NCBI RefSeq assembly: GCF_026213295.1
Contig: NC_079412.1
Span: 7,853,969-7,917,968 of the forward strand
From: Gadus chalcogrammus
Lineage: Eukaryota; Chordata; Actinopteri; Gadiformes; Gadidae
DNA length: 64,000 bases
Reading direction: 5' to 3'
Shown: positions 10,786 to 22,230 of the stretch, in pieces
Layout: the number at the start of each line of letters is the position of its first letter
Numbering within the stretch: position 1 is the stretch's first letter
Program-made: the position numbers and the translations under genes
The notes under the pieces: generated by a model
The model's input: only the letters and a program-made list of their open reading frames with translations
Told to the model about the DNA's origin: nothing
The model's database searches: none

Positions 10786-11262
10786 CAGTATTCTCAAGGA
10801 GAGCAGTTGCGATTGCCCTTCGCATTTCCTCTACACCTTTTCTTGATGTATCAAATTTGCATGTTTCATCTTTAAGGATACATTCAGCAAACTGGAAAAA
10901 AGCACAAGTTAAGACGAATGAATATTTTGATCTAAATGTGACAAATTACTGTCATGTTACCATTAAGAATGACACTTGCTTTGGACATTGTCACTGACAG
11001 ACAATGTGTTAATGTTATTTAAATCATAGTTGTCCCATCCCCTAACACTTACTTTCAATACAAAGGGCCCACAAGAAGTACTGTCAGTCTGACGAGGGTG
11101 TGGGACTGTGTCGCATCCCCATCTGGACACATTGATCCACCTAAGTCTAATGAAAGCTCTGAAATATATGAAAAGTAACTCTAGTGGATTGCTATACACT
11201 GTATGAATGTCCAGTAGCGGTTCCTGGCCGAGCTCACCAGGGAGGCAAACATGAACACGCAT
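10786..11262 (-). pseudogene. Ulp1/SENP-like cysteine protease, C-terminal half
   Basis: Ulp1-type (peptidase C48) proteases cleave SUMO-like conjugates and are carried by several DNA transposon groups. The minus-strand frame ending near 11050 has NVSRWGCDTVPHPRQ followed by TDSTSCGPFVLK, which matches the glutamine and nucleophilic Cys-Gly block. A GTAAGTG donor follows at once, and a second exon (10891-10786) between good AG and GT sites encodes FAECILKDETCKFD and a helical tail. The N-terminal half with the catalytic His is not adjacent. A matching N-terminal half lies 7 kb away in the same orientation at 18287-18920. The upstream part of the frame (11262-11130) is degenerate. Confidence 0.6.
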
Positions 11263-11785
11263 TCATGAACGCGCGCAGTGCACCCGCACATGCATGTCTT
11301 TTCTAAAGCGTAGGCCTACACAACTTTAAAAAAAACATACTCGCGTGACGCGTCGTTTGGAGGCGCCGTTAGAGAGGATAATAACTAAAATAAACTAGAC
11401 ACTTAACAGTATCAGCAGAGTGCAATGCTTCTAAACGTTTAATCAAACGTGCAGAGTGCAGACAAAGTTCAACTTCATAAAGTTAAGTTAATTCATGGTG
11501 CGTGCTGCTTAAATGTAATGCATGGCAGCGTACAGGGTCAACGACACGTATCTTCCAATCATATAAATATAATATTGTGGAAATTGCATTAAATGGATAG
11601 AGATAATTCCGCACGTTGGGCACACAAATGCGTGACTCGTTTATTTAGTTAGAAAATCAAAACATTAAACTAACATTTAATTAGACAGCGATCCCTGAAC
11701 AACCAAGACAGAGTAAACTAAATGCATACAATAGTGTAGATTATATTAAGTTCTCCTCCGGATTGTACTTTCTTAATGTTCCCAT
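11263..11785. other. Unassigned sequence
   Basis: No gene or named repeat recognised; moderately AT-rich. Confidence 0.4.
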
Positions 11786-12161
11786 TGTTACGTATTTTAA
11801 GCAAATAGGCTGCCCCCACATAGCCACTAGGAAGCAAGATCGAACACACAAGCTGCTTTACCCTCACATAGCCACTAGGAAGCAGGATCAAACACATAAG
11901 CTGCAATAACCACTCCAGCCACAGATGGCAGCACCTTTAGACAGGTGAGGAGGGCGGCGCCATTACGTCACACCGGCCACGCCCACTTGACCATATCACA
12001 GCGCGGAGTTCAGATTGAGACCAGAGAGTTGATAGGCAGACCCGCGGAGAGACTCGGGCCTAAGCCCGGGTCTCGAAGTAGTTCCCGGTATTTCTCTCAC
12101 ACGCGTTAGATACAATTCCCTCCCTTTTGCTTCATAGTTACCATACCGAAATAGGCTTACT
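11786..12161 (+). repeat. LTR-like repeat, family A, copy 3
   Basis: Begins TGTTACGTATTTTAAGC and carries two tandem ACATAGCCACTAGGAAGCA motifs (near 11819 and 11874), then CTTTTGCTTCATAGTTACC and CATACCGAAATAGGCTTAC. It is cut off where the next element begins at 12162. The TGTTACG start is shared with copies at 55392 and 57714 (inverted). Confidence 0.65.
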
Positions 12162-14027
12162 TTAAAGGTTGGGTACGCGATTTGCGAAACGCCAGCAGAT
12201 TTTGAAAATACACAACTCAAATGGTCCTACCCCCTCTCCTTCAACGCTGACTCTGACTCCACCCATTCCAAGTACCTGGACGCGCAATCATGCACGAGCG
12301 CGAACAGAGATGCACGAGAGCGAGCCAGGCTAGCGTAGGTTTTCGTTTAACAACATGGCACTACATTCAGCTGTAAATTGCACCCAGTACCGCGGGAAGT
12401 AGGGGTTTTGGGGGTGCTGCAACACCCCCTGTCCGAGGCCCTGTCTTATCACAGAAAACGATCATTTCTAAAAACTCCGGCCAAAGTGGAGATTTCTGAA
12501 AACGCCGGTTATGTGTTGTCGTATCAACGGGGAGAAACGGGATTTTAGGTTCTGAAGCGTCACATTATGCACCAGGAAATGCTTAACGTCATGTGAGCGT
12601 CCGCTGTACCGTATGGTCCGAATATAAACACAAACCCCATTGTAATACGACCTATATTTGGAAAAAAGATTTGAAGACCAGATCTTGATTTCATGAATAA
12701 ATAAATTGTATTAATTGAAATAATATACGAAAATAAAAAGGCATAGAATAAAACACTGCATTGCCACTAAACAGTAGTGCAAATAGGCCGTACTGATGTG
12801 TACACCAAAGACTTCCTGACACTCCTCTGCCCCGCTGTGTTCGCTCTGGCTGTGGTCGCTCCGAACTGTTTCGGCCCGTGGCAAAGCGAGTCATCCTCGC
12901 TGCTGTCCAAGGCATGTTGAGACGCAGCATTTATTTAATGCTCATATGTCCTAGTGCTGAAAAAAGGTTATATGAAAAAGTGTGAGGGTAGCGGTGGTGC
13001 GCTAAACTTGTTCTGTGAGCAGCTGGATGTGAACCATGGTGTGAAGGAAGTGAACACAACGATCGATTTTCCACTGTGCTGCGCATGCCAGCTGGTGTAT
13101 ATCTTGGAGCGCTGCGCTGCTATACTATCTTTTTTATCAATGTAACGAGTTGCGAGTCTAGTGCAGGCTGAGTTTTTTTTTTCCAGCACCCCCTGCTGAG
13201 ACTACGTGTCTCGCTGGCTACTGGTTGCACCATCTGTTATTACAACATTAACGGTACACATTAAATCATTACTCTTTGTTTAGGACAACTGTCTGTTTGT
13301 TACTATAATTGTATTGGAAGTCCTGCGTCTTTTCACTAGGGTTGCCGACGGTGTTGGACATTTTCACACCGAGTAAGACACTCGTCTCCACACCGGTTAT
13401 TACCGAGTATAAACTGTATAAACTTTGAACCTAGGTCAACCGCCCACACCAAGCATCGGTTTTTAGACCCTTCTCGTCCTTCACAGTTGCCGCCAACGTT
13501 CGAAAGGCCCAGCGCCTAGGATTATTCCTTGATTTCAGTTTTCTCTTTCAGCGTTTTTATTATCAATTACTCTCTGAAAAGAGTTTTCCTTCTCTTTGCT
13601 GCGTGGTGGTGTGGGGTGGTGGGGATGGTGGCATCTTGTCTGCCATGGAAATGTTCTTTACTGCTAGGTCCCAATGTGACTTAACTTAGTTACACGTAGC
13701 TACCGCCAGGATAACAACAAACAGGAGCTTGCTTCTGCGTCCCGAGCTCTGGGTCACGAGTACTGCACGAAGGGGTCGGGCGCGGGGGAGGGGGGAGGGG
13801 GAGTGCAGTACGACCGTTTGATTGACGTACTTACTGTCCAATGAAACTCGGTGGCAATGGAAATGATTGGCTGGAGTTTTTCGAGCCCTGCCCGTTCCAC
13901 AGATGATTGACAAGTTTAATTTTCATGTCAGTACTTCTAACTCAGTGGCTGTAAGCGGGTTATGATAAGGATTTCAAGTAATTTTGCAAAAATGGCCAAA
14001 AAAGCGAATCACCTACGCAACCTTTAA
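12162..14027. mobile_element. Non-autonomous DNA transposon with nested insertion
   Basis: Ends are inverted: TTAAAGGTTGGGTACGCGATT on the left and the complement of TTAAAGGTTGCGTAGGTGATT on the right. It sits directly at the end of the family A LTR copy. Inside, about 12403-13198 has inverted GGGGGTGCTG ends and may be a second, nested non-autonomous element. No coding domain is seen. The candidate target duplication is imperfect, so exact ends are uncertain. Confidence 0.55.
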
Positions 14028-14039
14028 GTCTAGTTGTTC

Positions 14040-14995
14040 TGGCTTTCATGCTCCTGTAGCGTCTGCCAGATGGTAGCAGGGTGAACAGTGTGTGCTGGGG
14101 GTGTGTAGTGTGTTACGCACCTGGCCTAGGGGCGCCAGGCTACACAACAAAAACACGGGAGACAACAGTTTCCCAATCAAAATAAGTATTTTAATCAAAC
14201 AAACCAACCAATCCAAGTGCTCACATTATAAAAAGTATGGGATGTGGAAGTCAGTATGTCCGTAGTGTGGAGTGTATATGCATGAGTGGATTATAGGTGT
14301 GTGTGTTGTTTCAACATAAGTGTTGAAAGGTGTGCATGGCTATGGAGCTGAAAAGAACAGCGAGGGAAGGACTGGGGAAGCAGACTCTTATAGGGCGTTG
14401 GCACCGGGCCCAGGTGCACGCCAATCCCTCCTAATGACCAATTAAGTAGGTCTCTGCTCCCCAGTCCTAGAAACAAATGGAAGGCACAACATACAGGGAA
14501 CCGTCACAAGTGTCCTTGGTGATGTTGTGTGCCCTCTTTGTAACCCAGGTGTTTTAAATGTCTTGAAGTGATGGGAAGGCTGCTCCACAGATGTATTGTG
14601 CAGTTTTAATCACACGTTGGACAGCCTTCCTTTCCTGTACAGTGCAGTTTCCAAACCACACTGTGATGGAGTTGCTCAGGAGGCTCTCCACTGTACACCT
14701 GTAGAAGTTGCTGAGGAGTTTGGATGACAGTCCAAATTGCCTCAGCTTTCTTAAGAAATACAGCCGCTGCTGAGACTTCTTGGCAATGTGCTGGGTGTTG
14801 TGAGACCAGGAGAGGTCCTCGCTGATGTAGGTGCCGAGGAATTTAAAGGTTTTCACCCTCTACCTGAGTCTCGCCGATGTGTAATGGACTGTGCTGGTCA
14901 CTCCTCTTCCTTGGGTCAATAATCAACTCCTTAGTCTTCTCTTTGTTTAAGGAGAGATTATTTGTGTGGCACTCTGACATCCTCATATCCTAAGA
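14040..14995 (-). pseudogene. L2/CR1-like LINE, reverse transcriptase C-terminal part and 3' region
   Basis: The minus strand at 14856-14554 encodes FKFLGTYISEDLSW, KKSQQRLYFLRKLRQFG and FYRCTVESLLSNSITVWFGN, the post-catalytic region of an L2/CR1-like reverse transcriptase. Upstream (to about 14995) the same protein continues in broken frames; downstream the antisense 3' region reaches about 14040. The element is 5' truncated and split by the LTR at 14111-14508. Confidence 0.8.
14111..14508 (-). mobile_element. Solo LTR (398 bp) with AGTG target duplication
   Basis: Boundaries are TGTTACGCACC on the left and ACCGTCACA on the right (TG...CA on either strand), with a perfect 4-bp duplication AGTG at 14107-14110 and 14509-14512. 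On the minus strand a CCTATAAGAG promoter-like box lies near 14395. The LINE sequence resumes precisely on both sides. It is best explained as a solo LTR left by LTR-LTR recombination; no internal retroelement sequence is present. Confidence 0.8.
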
Positions 14996-15707
14996 ATCGA
15001 TTCTTCTATTCATGAAGAATCGTTCGCACACATTCCCTTTCTCATTCACATATCTAACCGTACGTCCACACCAGGGGCGGTCGCTCATGACATTGACGTA
15101 CAATTCAATTATGCAGACGCATTTAAAGGAGCTGTATGCTTTTAGTACAGACAGCCATATCAAAGAGTGAACTCTCCCATACACTTTGGCCATATTGCCG
15201 AGACAGTTTTGCTTGTTGGATAAAGTGCTTCAACAACAAGTAGGACAGTGATTCCCCCCAATATAAAAAACCCTCCTATAATGTAGGCTAATTACAACCG
15301 AGAACAAAAAACCCTGCGTGCTGTAGTAGGCTAGTTCAAATATGTTTCACTGATCTGCATCTGCAAATCATGATCCGCACTCAGGACAAATAGACATTGG
15401 CGCACATGGCTAATTTGCATACGTGCACAGGACTGGTTGGCTCCGCAAGGCAAATAATGGAACATAGCTATCTATCTAGGCCTATCTGTCTATCTATCTA
15501 TCAACGCGTGTCTAGTTTTAATGTGTATTGTGTGTATGTCCAGACTTGGACGCTATGTCAGACTTGTTCTGTGTGGTCTTGTAGGCTACTGTCCTGTGTG
15601 GGCCGAACCACCTAAATGGATTCCCGACGATTTGTGTCGTTTGGTATTAATAAAGACTTGACTAGGCTATATATCTATCTAGACTATTTAATTAACAATT
15701 ATTCACC
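14996..15707. other. Unassigned sequence with short TATC repeats
   Basis: Contains small CTAT tetranucleotide runs near 15465-15502 and 15669-15683. Otherwise no gene or named repeat is recognised. Confidence 0.4.
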
Positions 15708-16395
15708 TTAGGCTCCGTGAATAGAGGGATAAAAGACAAGAGATAAGAGCTGCAACCTGGTCCCCTCATCCCACATGTCAACCTCACGACACTTGGCCTC
15801 GTACACCATCCTGTACATTTCGAACTTTAGACCCTCTCTAGTCTTAAGAGACAGCTTTTTGAAATCCTCTTGGAGGCTTCGAAAGAATAGTGAGTCAGAG
15901 TCCTCTGGAGGACTCTGACTCACTACTCGATTGCTAACAGCCTCTATAGCTGTGATGAGCCTCTCTGCATCAAGAGCATCACGAGTCTGGTCTCTGCCTC
16001 GTCCTGTCTTTCTCCTGCTCTTTCCTGCTGCCTGCTCCTCGGCCTGTGGTGCTAGCTGGTCAGCGGCCTGTGCTCTCCATGGTGCGTCCTGGTCCTCGAC
16101 CGGTGCTCTCCCTGGTGCTGCCTGATTATCTACCGGTGCCTTGGTCCTCGACCATTGCTCTCCCTGGTGCTGCCTGATTTGTGTCCTCCTCACTCTCACT
16201 CACTGGCCCTGCCATGTTGGTCTGGCTATGGCGGTCTTCTATGAATGGATCTATGAAGGCCATTATGCGGGCATACTTCCATGGCTTCCCTCCACCTGCC
16301 CCTGCACCACTCCTCCTCCTTTCCTTTTTCCTATTCTTCCTGTAGGTGTCCCTGAGACCCTTCCATTTCTTGATGCACTCATTAACTATTGAACA
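15708..16395 (-). pseudogene. MADF-BESS DNA-binding protein of a Harbinger-type transposon
   Basis: After an AG acceptor near 16391 the minus strand reads VNECIKKWKGLRDTYRKNRK and WKYARIMAFIDPFIEDR, the second half of a MADF (Myb/SANT-like) domain. A spacer with repeated NQAAPGRA-VEDQ units follows, and then a BESS-like segment (SLFFRSLQEDFKKLS, LKFEMYRMVYEA). The spacer changes frame near 16130-16145, so the gene is broken. The first MADF exon is not visible. Such two-domain proteins are the usual second gene of PIF/Harbinger elements; no transposase is next to it here. Confidence 0.7.
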
Positions 16396-16439
16396 CAAAA
16401 CAGAAAACACAGCTGTCATTATCATTATATATGTCACTT

Positions 16440-16860
16440 ACAGCAATATATTGTTTCACTTCTTATGTCAAATGACTTATTGTAAGTTGCTTTGGATAAA
16501 AGCTAAATGGTCATTTGTCAGCTGTCTATCCTCAATTAAACCGCATTGAAGTGACACGTTTGTTCCGTGCATTATTAATTTGCATTATTATGCGTGCATT
16601 ATTCCTTTGCACAACGTATTATTCCTTTGCACCGTATGTATTTTCGATATTTGAAAACGATATTGTCCCAATCTGAGCAAGGAAGATTAGTATGCTAGGA
16701 TCTCGGTTAGCAGGCATGTATGGCGCCTATTTTACAATAATCTCAAACGTTTCATTAACTCACTCACCAGACCAACCAACCACGCGTGACACCTCCGCCA
16801 AGGCCAGAGCCTTGACGTTTCGATCTCTGAACTGAAAAAGGGTCGTACAACACCGGGTGC
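16440..16860. repeat. SINE/LINE-type 3' tail and unassigned sequence
   Basis: At about 16482-16511 the sequence TGTAAGTTGCTTTGGATAAA followed by AGCTAAATG matches the conserved tail shared by many fish short interspersed elements (known from general knowledge). The rest of the stretch is unassigned. Confidence 0.45.
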
Positions 16861-16869
16861 CCAGTTACA

Positions 16870-18004
16870 GCCGCGATTAATACTTCAGCCGACTTCACCC
16901 GGTGTTCCCTGGGATCCCTGGGGTCCCTTTGAAAACTGTGGCTGATTCTAGATGTTGAGCCAGCACAGGATCTACCTCACAGTAAGACTCCACCAATTCA
17001 ACGTAATTGCCCTTATTAAGGCTACGCTGACTCATTGTGCCAACGGAAGGCCTGCTCTTGCTTCCCAAGATACACCACTGAAATAATCATTTTACGTAGT
17101 ATCTCCCGATTTCTTCTCACAAGTTCATTGTGGCGCAGGGTAGCGATGCTAGCTGCCTGGCTGGGCTTCCTCAATCCGCACAAGTCCAAACAGTTTCAAC
17201 TTTAAGTTTGAATTAATGGGCTCTTGGACTTGCCATGTCTCTCCAGGCTCTTTGCAAGTTATTTAAGCCATCAAATCCACTGCTATCCTGGGTTAGGTAG
17301 TAGGTGATTCATCAAACAAATGCAAGGCCAGCAGAATAATTTCAGATCAGAGCCAGCTAGCCATTCCGTCCGAGCTTAGTTCTCCTTGAAGCTTCGTGAG
17401 CCACCTGCTTTGTTGTCTGGATCAAGTTCGGTTCGGTGTTGGTCTTCCAATCTCTTTTATCTTCAGCTGTTGTTCAAACTGTAGCCTCGAAAATTTGTGT
17501 TCTTGTAGATTTTGAATTATCTCCTCCATGTTTATATCGTAGTCGTTATCTTTGTTAGCCGCGGCAACTGACTAGAAAGAACGCTAATTTGCTCAGAACA
17601 TTATTAAAAAAAATGCTGATTTGTGATTGGTTGCAAGGAATAGATGAGACTAGCCTCCCTTCCTATGTTTAACATGGTATAGATGATTTACCTCGCAACA
17701 GTGAAACTGAATTGCGATTGGTTATTTTTATTCTCAAAGGCGGCAAAAGTGAATTTTGGCCTCTTTGCCTCCGCTCCCTTCAGTGGCTAGCCCTGGACAC
17801 AACATGCTGAGAGTAACGTCGGACAGCCTCCGCACTTGCAAGGCACTTCGCATTTTTTTACATTTTCAACATTTTCATGTAATTATTCAGTAATAACACA
17901 CATTGCACATAGATAATTTTGAAAAATTAATTTTTTTAATAATTTGTTTTTGGAAAATCACGAGAGGCGTTGCCTCCGTTGCCTCCTCTAAGGAACCGCC
18001 ACTG
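16870..18004 (-). pseudogene. hAT transposase with TTF-type zinc finger (ZMYM-like), decayed
   Basis: The minus strand starts with a hAT-like terminus CAGTGGCGGTTCC at 18004. In broken frames follow FSRLQFEQQLKIKE, a TTF-like WLAGSDLKLFCWPC, LIQTLKLKLFG, then LRHNELVRRNREILRK, YLGKQEQAF and KGNYVELVES with DPVLAQHLESATVFKG. These blocks are in the order found in ZMYM/TTF hAT proteins. Several stops interrupt it, and nothing beyond the ATVFKG block (the RNase H-like core) is present. Confidence 0.7.
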
Positions 18005-18286
18005 TGAACGTCCCAATGGAAAACCAAGAGCAAAATCTCAAGTTTACCTTGTTACCTCCTCCACTGATTCTTCAAGAGGATCGAGGAAGAGAGCCTTTTT
18101 TTGTGATGGGATCATAACCTTTATCTTTTTTAATAATAAAGAATAAATTAGCGAGGATCTATGCTACTAAAGAAACACTGCAATTCACCTACGCATACAC
18201 ATGGCAACACTGGAATTTTCCATTTACTTTATGGCAAGTAGACTATACTGAATATAAGTATGTAAAATATAAGTATGCCGCAAGAT

Positions 18287-18920
18287 TTCACTTAGTGAGT
18301 TTCCAGTGGTGGTTCTCGTTGATGATCCCAATGATGTACTTGTACATGTGTGGATCCAGCTAAAATAATAAAAAGTTCCAATTATTTATGGAGTTCATAA
18401 CTTTGTACGGACACATCAGTTCAGTATTGGAGCAGGAAAAGCTTTCCCTAACCTTTACTTTCGGTTGTTTTCTTTTCCATATGTTGGACATCTTGAATGT
18501 GTCGATTGCCATAGCCCTGTCAGTGGACTTCACATTGAAGTCTCGCACCAGTAGATGCATGTAGGCATTCATGACCTGAAAGAAAGAAGACAAGGAAGAT
18601 AATCAGTTAGATGAATAAGAAGGCTGTTCAATTACATTGGTTGGTAAAATGTAACACTTGCAATGGAAAACAAGAGTACTAAAATGCTAATGATCCTGAC
18701 ATAATTTAACTATACTCTAAGTGATACTAGAGTAGTGATGTCAAAATTATGCTCTAACAACATATATAACAACCAGAAAGTATTTAGTCCTTTACTATGA
18801 GCAAGGTCTTACCTCACTTTCAAACTCCTTATCTGGAGCGGTTCTTGTGATGTCGGCAAAGAAGATTTGGTATGGCCCTATTTTTGAGACAGCATCTGTT
18901 CCTTGCCAAGCTTCTTACAC
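18287..18920 (-). pseudogene. Ulp1-like protease N-terminal half (three exons)
   Basis: Exon 18920-18813 encodes EAWQGTDAVSKIGPYQIFFA followed by DITRTAPDKEFES; exon 18575-18453 encodes VMNAYMHLLVRDFN and MAIDTFKMSNIW; the piece from 18359 encodes LDPHMYKYIIGIINENHHW, where the His would be catalytic. The exons have AG/GT boundaries. A TAA lies at the start of the first exon, and the last piece stops after KLTK. The Cys-bearing half is absent here but a compatible one is at 10786-11262. Immediately upstream lies the integrase remnant at 19010-20500, suggesting one element. Confidence 0.6.
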
Positions 18921-19009
18921 CTGCAATATTAAGGTATAAAATACTGGAAGCATCCACATAATATTAACATGTAGAAAACTATAACATTAGATTATAAATA
19001 GCATGAGGT

Positions 19010-20500
19010 TCATAGAAAATTTGCCAGAATGTATATACATATATAATCAACTTCAGCAAATTCCAAACATGCATTTAACGTACATTTTGCTGGGTCTATG
19101 ACTGGGGATGCTGGGGTGGATGCTGGTGCTGTAGCGGTGGCTGCTGGGTGGATGCTGGTGCTGCTGGGGTGGATGCTGGTGCTGTAGCGGTGGCTGCTGG
19201 GGTGGATGCTGGTGCTGCTGGGGTGGATGCTGGTCTGTAGCGGTGGCTGCTGCGGTGGATGCTGGTGCTGTAGCGGTGGACGCTGGGGTGGATGCTGGTG
19301 CTGTAGCGGTGGCTGCTGGGGTGGATGCTGCTGCTGTAGCGGTGGACGCTGGGGTGGATGCTGGTGCTGTAGCGGTGGACGCTGGGTGGATGCTGGTGCT
19401 GTAGCGGTGGCTGCTGCGGTGGATGCTGGTGCTGTAGCGGTGGATGCTGCGGTGGATGCTGGTGCTTTAGCACTGGACGCTGGGTTGGATGCTGGTGCTG
19501 TAGCGGTGGCTGCTGCGGTGGATGCTGGTGCTGTAGCGGTGGCTGCTGGGGTGGAGCTGCTGCTGTAGCGGTGGACGCTGGGTTTGGATGCTGCCACTGT
19601 GGTGCCGGCTGGCTTGAGGTTTCCTTTCAAAGGGGATGTGAGGACAACACCATTCACATCCACCAAGTCAGCACTTTTATTCTCCACTGATGACACAGTG
19701 TATGGCCCCAGGTAATTGGGGTCCAGCTTGCCTCCTTTCCTTTGCCGGCTCCTAATGCTCACCCTCCAGACCACGTCACCACATTACATTTCTGAATAGA
19801 TGATTTCAGGGACATCCTCTTCATTTTCTCTCGTGCTTTTTTGGTGTTCCCCTCAGCACACAAGAGAATTTTGCCGATATTGAGGGCAGAGTCAGTCAGG
19901 TTGTCTTTGGCCACAGTGTCCTCGACACTGCTGTCAATCTGAAATGTATTTAAGTTTATAGGGTGATTTATAGAAAAGGTTACATTTAGTAGTATTTCAG
20001 TCTTTGTAGTATTGAATATTTTGAGCAGCTAAACCCGGTACTAACCTTGTACTGCTCTGGGATCTGTGATGGATATCGCGCCTTCCAAACATCATGTAGA
20101 ATGGTGAGAGATTTGTGGTCATTTGTTTTTTGGTCCTTAGGCCAAACATCACAGCATCAAGATGCATATCCCATTCCTTTGGGTTGTTTCCGACCAGTTT
20201 ACAAAGTGCTCTGAAGAGATGATACCATCAAAGATTTATTAATATTGGTAGTTTTTCACCTTTGCAATATTGCTGTATTTTAAAGATAAGTTATTTACAT
20301 ATGTTGATCTTTTCAAAGATATAGCATAATAAAGTACCATATTAGAACACATTATTTTATAGTGAGTTTTATTACAATTTAAACATACAGATCATACTCT
20401 GTATGGTCCTTTCTACTAAACCATTGGTTTGTGGATGATATGGAGCACAAAGACTCCTTTTGATGTTCAACACCTCACAAACATTTTTGTTAAGCTGTTT
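19010..20500 (-). pseudogene. Ginger/gypsy-type integrase remnant with repeat-expanded C-terminus
   Basis: Exons read on the minus strand: about 20497-20389 gives RSLCAPYHPQTNGLVERT (integrase core, final catalytic Glu in GLVER); 20208-20046 gives CKLVGNNPKEWDMHLDAVMF and SPFYMMFG; 19938 onward gives the linker NIGKILLCAEGNTKKAREK and the C-terminal chromatin-binding-like fold DVVWRVSIRSRQRKGGKLDP with NYLGPYTV. Frameshifts occur near 20080 and 19780. The intron-split integrase points to a Ginger-like DNA transposon rather than a retrovirus-like element. The tail is an Ala/Pro/Ser/Thr tandem repeat. Confidence 0.65.
19096..19580. repeat. GC-rich minisatellite coding Ala-Pro-Ser-Thr repeats
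   Basis: Units near 36 bp of GGTGGATGCTGGTGCTGTAG type repeat about 13 times with insertions and deletions that are not always multiples of three. All three minus-strand frames stay open over long stretches (ATAPAST, HPPQQPPLQHQ and YSTSIHPSS repeats), so frame slippage is not punished by stops. Confidence 0.85.
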
Positions 20501-21061
20501 TAGTAAAGAGTGACAAGAAAAAAGAGAAACAGTTAAGGACATTGTGTAGAAAGTATTTAACCAATTTCATGAAATTACAAAACAAGCCAGTAGCACTTGT
20601 GACTTAAGCCGAATTATGATATGGCTCTTTAACCTAGAAGAATGAATGAATGAATTAATAATATACCCCTATATATGTGGATTATGACTATTTTTGTATC
20701 CAACTTATGACACCGATGTGATGGTTGTTTATTTTGTTTATGTATAGAAGTGTTCTGGGTAATTGACCGTTAGTTGAGACTTAGCACCATGCCATGACTG
20801 CTGATGATGTCCGGAGCTGTGAAGCAATCTTTATCGGCCGATTCTTTATCAAGATGACAGACGAATAATGAAACACAAACACCTACAATATAAATAATGT
20901 ATGTAAATAAATGTATGAATATATTATCATATAATGTTAATAACCTTTCATAACCAAAATTTTGATTAGCTTATGCAGCAAAATTCTAGGAAATACACTA
21001 GGGCTAAAAGGGTTGAATGTTGCTGTTCTACCTTCAAAACATTTAATTAAATGATTTTAAT
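20501..21061. other. Unassigned AT-rich sequence before the gap
   Basis: No gene or named repeat recognised. Confidence 0.4.
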
Positions 21062-21161
21062 NNNNNNNNNNNNNNNNNNNNNNNNNNNNNNNNNNNNNNN
21101 NNNNNNNNNNNNNNNNNNNNNNNNNNNNNNNNNNNNNNNNNNNNNNNNNNNNNNNNNNNNN
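21062..21161. other. Assembly gap (100 N)
   Basis: Exactly 100 undetermined bases, the conventional size for a gap of unknown length. Features may be missing or misjoined here. Confidence 0.98.
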
Positions 21162-21254
21162 CGCTTGGCTTCGTCTTTACGGAGATACTTCTAAACCGGA
21201 TAGATCGAAACCGTAACGGTTTCGCCCGTTTCGGCTTCGTGTGGACGGGGCCTT
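21162..21254. mobile_element. Terminus of a MITE related to 1628-2256
   Basis: Ends with CGTGTGGACGGGGCC, the inverted form of the GGCCCCGTCCACACG-type terminus. The rest of the element is presumably inside the gap. Confidence 0.5.
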
Positions 21255-22230
21255 AATCTCCCTCAAAAAGTAGTCCCCTTTAATTACGATCGATCAAACA
21301 GGTTTTTGACACCTCAAAGGGCATTATCCCGCTTATACCGTCACTTGCCAAAGAAAAGGAATTAAGATCATTCATTTATATTTTCGCGTTTGCGAAAATA
21401 TATGTAATGCGTTTTACAATCCAAATATAAAGTTTTTCACATAAATAGGAAGGACCTTAGCTACGACTTGGGAGGTATTTTAGTCAGCTGAGCTAGAGAG
21501 CTAATGTTACATTTATAATTCGAAATTCGTCCGAGCCTTTATACCACAGATACTATAGGGTCTATAGCATATAACCACGTTTTCTGATTACAGTTTAATG
21601 TAACAGTAAGCTGACAACATTGCTAATTAACACCGCAACTGCAAATTAACCACACGGAGATAACTGTGGCAACCGGTCAAACAAATGTTATTTTTGCGAT
21701 CATTCTTTAAAGATCGATTCCTCCAGCCAGAGGTCCGGAAATTTGCATTTCCCCATTCTTTCAAATTACTTTGAACTAACAGAAGCGAACTTGCGAAGTG
21801 GGTATAAACCACCTGACGTCTCCGCCCGTTGCAGCAGTGTGAACTGCCCAGTTTTAGAACGTCGCAGCCCGTCTCGTCAAAAGGAGTTGCGACGCAAATC
21901 TTTGGTCTGAACTGGGCCTAAGCCAGCCAGGTATATCCAGTTTGTTTCAGCGCACGCACCACGTGACATCATTGATATCTCTCAGGTCCTAATCGCAACA
22001 TAAAAATAAATCCACGCAAGTTTTAGAATTTTTAGGAGATAGGCCTGAATAACACCAATTGAAAAACTCATAGGCCTTGTTGGAAATGTAATACCTCGTA
22101 AGATGATGTTTATTACTTTTTAATACTTTTTAATGGCCTTAATTTGGGCTAATTTCATTTACTACCTTTAAATACCTTTAACAACCCCGCGGAAACCCTG
22201 TATTTGTAGTGGGGGAAACTTTTCCTTAAT
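21255..22230. other. Unassigned sequence with a hAT-like terminus
   Basis: The stretch 22150-22200 ends in CCCCGCGGAAACCCTG, the inverted form of the CAGGGTTTCCGCGGGG end common on fish hAT elements. No gene seen. Confidence 0.4.

Noticed and set aside
19206..19568. Plus-strand Gly/Cys-rich frame
   Set aside because: It is the complement of the integrase tail repeat and has no independent support.
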